Assembly (NCBI GenBank): GCA_947176715.1
Contig: CAMWRR010000059.1
Coordinates: 1 to 9,331, forward strand
Reading direction: 5' to 3'
Length of the DNA stretch: 9,331 nucleotides
Origin: an uncultured Rikenellaceae bacterium
Lineage (GTDB): Bacteria > Bacteroidota > Bacteroidia > Bacteroidales > Rikenellaceae
The notes beneath the pieces are model-generated. The model searched no databases. It worked only from the letters and a program-made list of their open reading frames with translations, and was not told the DNA's origin. Positions 6,892 through 9,331 of the stretch are shown here, one piece after another (position 1 is the first letter of the stretch; every line of letters starts with the position of its first letter). The position numbers and the translations under genes were made by a program.

Positions 6892-6899
6892 CAAATATA
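6892..6899 (-). promoter_or_regulatory. Putative TAnnTTTG promoter element for the yqaA-like/aroE pair
   Basis: On the minus strand TATATTTG matches the Bacteroidetes -7 consensus. Its 3' edge is 32 bp upstream of the ATG at 6859. A TTTG occurs further upstream (6925-6928, minus strand) but with a 25-bp spacer, longer than the usual 19-21 bp. It implies a short leader and supports the shorter start of the membrane protein. Confidence 0.5.
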
Positions 6900-6996
6900 C
6901 GCAATTTATGCAATGCGGCTATCGCAAATATTACGCCGGTTTAATCCATATCCGTTGCATGTCTCCCCGTGCGGATGCCGTGCGCCGATAATAGAT

Positions 6997-7033
6997 GGAG
7001 CCGTCGCATAAGAGGGTTTATGCGGACGGCTCC
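6997..7033. terminator. Long GC-rich hairpin, possible bidirectional or minus-strand terminator
   Basis: GGAGCCGTCGCATAA (6997-7011) pairs with TTATGCGGACGGCTCC (7018-7033) over 15 bp with one bulged G and a 6-nt loop. It is the strongest hairpin in the region. Neither side has a proper T-tract (the minus-strand exit reads ATCTATTAT), so it is either an imperfect terminator for the gene ending at 7405 or a structured RNA element that stabilises transcript ends. Confidence 0.5.
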
Positions 7034-7107
7034 GGGTAATAGAATAAATATTAGGGGGTCAATGATCGATTATATGATTATGTTATCTATATTATATAAT
7101 ATGTTCT

Positions 7108-7194
7108 ATGGTCGTATCTCATCCGGACGACTCCGTGTTCGGTAAGAAGGTGCCTACAGCTCCGGCTAAACCGCCAAGCTCCGGTGGTGTGTAA
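7108..7194 (+). CDS. Possible 28-residue small ORF (uncertain)
   Basis: An ATG at 7108 opens a 28-codon frame ending in TAA at 7192-7194. The peptide is hydrophilic, begins MVVSHPDD, and ends in a lysine/proline/glycine tail (PAKPPSSGGV). It follows an AT-rich segment that might hold a promoter and directly precedes the tandem repeat. There is no clear ribosome binding site or TAnnTTTG element, and I do not recognise the peptide. The opposite strand is also open here, so chance is a real alternative. Confidence 0.15.
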   Translation: MVVSHPDDSVFGKKVPTAPAKPPSSGGV

Positions 7195-7197
7195 TGG

Positions 7198-7352
7198 TTC
7201 GCTTTAATGCAGACGTTTTCTCGCCTCGGCATAATCAAATTACATTTGCTTCTGCTTCTCGGCTTATCGAAAACGTTCGCTTTAGTGCAGACGTTTTCTC
7301 GCCTCGGCATAATCAAATTCCATTTGCTTCTGCCCTCGGCTTATCGAAAACG
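7198..7352. repeat. Tandem direct repeat, 78 bp + 77 bp
   Basis: Two adjacent copies (7198-7275 and 7276-7352) differ by three substitutions and a single-base deletion. Each begins TTCGCTTTA and ends TTATCGAAAACG. A weakly similar start (TTCCGTTTGCG, from 7353) suggests a third, decayed copy. Within each copy the core CTCGGC(A/T)TA occurs twice, so CTCGGC lies at 7225, 7258, 7303 and 7335. At the junction GAAAACGT (7269-7276) and ACGTTTTC (7291-7298) form an 8-bp inverted repeat. The single-base deletion argues against a conserved coding role. No flanking transposase is seen. Confidence 0.88.
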
Positions 7353-7404
7353 TTCCGTTTGCGAACCGGTCTCCGGTCGGCACCTTGGTTAAGGTTGTCC
7401 TGTC

Positions 7405-9331
7405 TTATGTCACTCTTTCCTCGCGGACACAGCGTACGCTGAATCCGTAGTGTTGGCCTCCGCTGCGAACACCGTCCTGACTGCTGGTAAAGTACAGATA
7501 GTAAGCGTCGGTGCCGTTCATTGTGGATGTCCAGTAATGGCCCCATTGGCCCTTGTCTTTGAGGGTTCCTGACGACGATGCGCCCTCCCTGTACCCTACC
7601 GCAGGAAATTCCAGACTGGTGCTGCCGTTACTGAATGTAATGTAGCCGTAATTGGAACTGCTCCATGTACCGCTCATTCGGTTTTTGGTGCAGTTTCGGA
7701 GTGTTGTGTATTCGGCGCTCGTAGGCAGACGGAATCCGACCGGACACGGCGACGATGCCCAAGAGGGGTTTGACACCGATGTCTTCCATGTGCCGCTCGG
7801 TGTGGCTCCCGAGGCGTTGTCGCTTGTCGAGTCCCACGCCACGTTGATACCCCATTGATAGAACTTGCCGTGTGATTCGGAACGTATGCCGCTACAATTT
7901 GATGGTAGCTTGGTTGCAAAGGTGGCGCCGCCTGATGCCTGTCTCGGGTTGGCCAGGTTGTAGATAGTCCAATGCAGGTTGCCGATATAAACCGTCTGGG
8001 GTCCTCCCTCCTGTGTAACGGTGAATGTCTGCGACTGGCTCTCCTTGTAGGTTACGTACACTGTGGCCGATCTCGACGTGGTGTTGTTACCCAGATTGCT
8101 TTGGGCGGTAACGGTTACCTTATTGCCCGACACCGATACGGTACACCACGAGGGGTTTGATGAGGTGGCGTCCATCCCCGAAGATATGGTGCCGGCATTG
8201 GACGATGTTACGGTAACCTCGGCCGACTCGCCTATGGCCTTTAACGATAGGCTCGTAGGGCTGAAAGAGTAGATTACTTTATTCTGAGCGATGGTGCAGG
8301 TGGCCAGACTCGCGGTGTAAGCGCCTACCAATGTGATGGTTGCGGTCAGGTTGGCATCGGTGTTATTGAAGCTGGCTTTACGATTGACCGAGAATGTACC
8401 GGTGTTGCTCGAGCTGGCGATAGATAGCGTGGCGTCGTTAGAGGTGACGAAACCTGTGCTCTTGATATCCCACGTCGAAGCCGTGAAAGTACCGCTGACT
8501 GCAGTGGACGCACCGCCCACGGTGGTAGGCGTAGAGACCGATATACTCGGCTTCTTGGCCTGTTTGACGGTGAATGTCTGAACCGCATCGCCGTCGACGG
8601 TGATAGTGAATGTCGAGGTCGGCTCGGTTGTGAGCGTAGAGGCCGGAACAGTCACACGGACAGTGTGAGAAGCCAGACTGCCGGTGGTGGTGACGGTCGG
8701 AACGGTCAGACTACCGGATGTGCGTGTGATGACGATTTTTGACTTGTCCACTGCACGGTTGAGCGCGAGTGTGAAGTCGTATGTCTTGGCCGCACTGTAC
8801 GCGCTCAGTGTGTTGTCCGAGTAGACGCTGCCCGACGGCGCCGTAAGTGTGGCGGTGACGGTACGCAGCTGCTTGGCGACGAATGTCTGCGAGGTACAGT
8901 CGTTTATGGTGAGCACTATGTTGGCTGTGGCGTCTTCGGTGGTAGAGGCCTTGGCTACGGTGGTGAGCACAAGGTTGTTGCCCGACTTGGTGGAGGTTAT
9001 GGCCGCATTGTTGGAGTTGGTGGCTACCTTCCATTCCGTGCCGGCATCGGTTGTGACGCTTACGTTTTGTGTCAGCGAGGCCTGTCCGGGGAATGTGTGG
9101 CTTGCAGGGTCGAAGGTAAAGGTTACCTTTTTCTGTGTGGTGGAGTAGCTGCCGCGCGACATACCGTCGGCGCCGTTCAGGGTTATGGTGGCGTTCTGAA
9201 CGGGGCTGTCGTGCGTTAAGGTTTCGGCGAACCCTACCGTGAACGTGCCGCCGGCAAAATCGATAGCGCTTACCGGTAACGCCGTGTTGCTACTGGTAAT
9301 GCCCGTCACATCCCACTCCGAGGCCGTGAAG
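7405..9331 (-). CDS. Ig/BACON-repeat protein with C-terminal Fib_succ_major-type domain (5' truncated)
   Basis: The frame is open to the window edge, so about 641 C-terminal codons are visible and the real start is outside. The product is rich in Ser, Thr and Ala and built of beta-sandwich repeats of about 85-100 residues. These close with similar strands: TFVAKQ, TFTVKQ, CTIAQ and TFTVTQE. The repeat near the C terminus, with SWCTVSVSGNKVTVTAQ, fits the BACON pattern of extracellular Bacteroidetes proteins. A motif near FTAS-W-D recurs at the window edge and about 280 residues later, confirming tandem repetition. The last 195 residues (about 7420-7992) resemble the Fibrobacter major paralogous domain: YQWG, PCPVGFRLPTSAEY, GHYWTSTM and terminal VRCVRE. 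A role as a surface or secreted adhesin or glycan-associated protein is inferred. Any signal peptide or lipobox would lie beyond the window. Confidence 0.86.
   Translation of the reverse strand, partial: FTASEWDVTGITSSNTALPVSAIDFAGGTFTVGFAETLTHDSPVQNATITLNGADGMSRGSYSTTQKKVTFTFDPASHTFPGQASLTQNVSVTTDAGTEWKVATNSNNAAITSTKSGNNLVLTTVAKASTTEDATANIVLTINDCTSQTFVAKQLRTVTATLTAPSGSVYSDNTLSAYSAAKTYDFTLALNRAVDKSKIVITRTSGSLTVPTVTTTGSLASHTVRVTVPASTLTTEPTSTFTITVDGDAVQTFTVKQAKKPSISVSTPTTVGGASTAVSGTFTASTWDIKSTGFVTSNDATLSIASSSNTGTFSVNRKASFNNTDANLTATITLVGAYTASLATCTIAQNKVIYSFSPTSLSLKAIGESAEVTVTSSNAGTISSGMDATSSNPSWCTVSVSGNKVTVTAQSNLGNNTTSRSATVYVTYKESQSQTFTVTQEGGPQTVYIGNLHWTIYNLANPRQASGGATFATKLPSNCSGIRSESHGKFYQWGINVAWDSTSDNASGATPSGTWKTSVSNPSWASSPCPVGFRLPTSAEYTTLRNCTKNRMSGTWSSSNYGYITFSNGSTSLEFPAVGYREGASSSGTLKDKGQWGHYWTSTMNGTDAYYLYFTSSQDGVRSGGQHYGFSVRCVREERVT

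Larger units (their letters stand above)
6860..7404. other. Intergenic region with no recognised gene between two minus-strand genes
   Basis: This stretch of about 545 bp separates the end of the BACON-repeat gene from the start of the yqaA-like gene. From left to right it holds a promoter element (6892-6899), a long hairpin (6997-7033), an AT-rich segment (about 7038-7107), a possible 28-codon plus-strand ORF (7108-7194), a 78-bp tandem repeat (7198-7352) and two small stem-loops (7365-7377 and 7382-7395). I see no tRNA, rRNA, transposase or CRISPR signal in it. Confidence 0.7.

Noticed and set aside
7119..7316. Minus-strand frame of about 65 codons running through the tandem repeat
   Set aside because: Its repeated peptide simply reflects the DNA repeat. 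The second copy has a one-base deletion that breaks the frame, so coding is unlikely.
7198..7352. CRISPR array
   Set aside because: There are only two adjacent copies with no unique spacers, and no cas gene is nearby.

Overview
The window looks like a chromosomal segment from a GC-rich member of the Bacteroidetes, probably Bacteroidales and perhaps Rikenellaceae/Alistipes-like. The evidence is a Bacteroidetes-type TAnnTTTG promoter signature, A-rich leaders rather than strong Shine-Dalgarno sites, and a secreted protein combining BACON-like repeats with a Fibrobacter-type C-terminal paralogous domain. The taxonomic placement is an inference from these features and not a database result.

Layout. 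(1) Bases 1-69 are the last codons of mscL (mechanosensitive channel), followed by a clear intrinsic terminator. (2) A leader at 128-277 carries a perfect 11-bp inverted repeat, a TAnnTTTG element and a GU-rich hairpin. It precedes a tight five-gene plus-strand operon (278-5285) encoding heterodisulfide-reductase (Hdr)-like proteins in the order HdrC-like, HdrB-like, short HdrA-like flavoprotein, second small HdrC-like ferredoxin, and a membrane-anchored HdrE-HdrD-type fusion. (3) After a 133-bp convergent gap come aroE (shikimate dehydrogenase) and an upstream YqaA/DedA-family membrane protein, both on the minus strand with a 10-bp gap and a plausible shared promoter. (4) A roughly 545-bp region without a recognised gene (6860-7404) holds that promoter, a long hairpin, an AT-rich stretch, a possible 28-codon ORF and a 78-bp tandem repeat with internal sub-repeats. 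(5) The rest of the window, on the minus strand, is the C-terminal part of a large Ig/BACON-repeat protein with a C-terminal Fib_succ_major-type domain. Its 5' end lies beyond the window.

How the genes fit together. The Hdr-like operon is the functional centre. Its subunits together show ligands for about ten iron-sulfur clusters, one FAD site and a membrane domain that resembles the quinone- or heme-binding subunits HdrE, DsrM and NarI. The simplest reading is a membrane-bound, non-methanogenic complex moving electrons between the menaquinone pool and a soluble thiol/disulfide or ferredoxin-type carrier. No hydrogenase, electron-transfer flavoprotein, lipoate-binding protein, formate dehydrogenase or sulfur-metabolism gene adjoins it, so the physiological donor and acceptor cannot be read from this window. 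The operon, with its degenerate HdrB N-terminal cluster site and its HdrED fusion, is the best candidate here for an under-described system.
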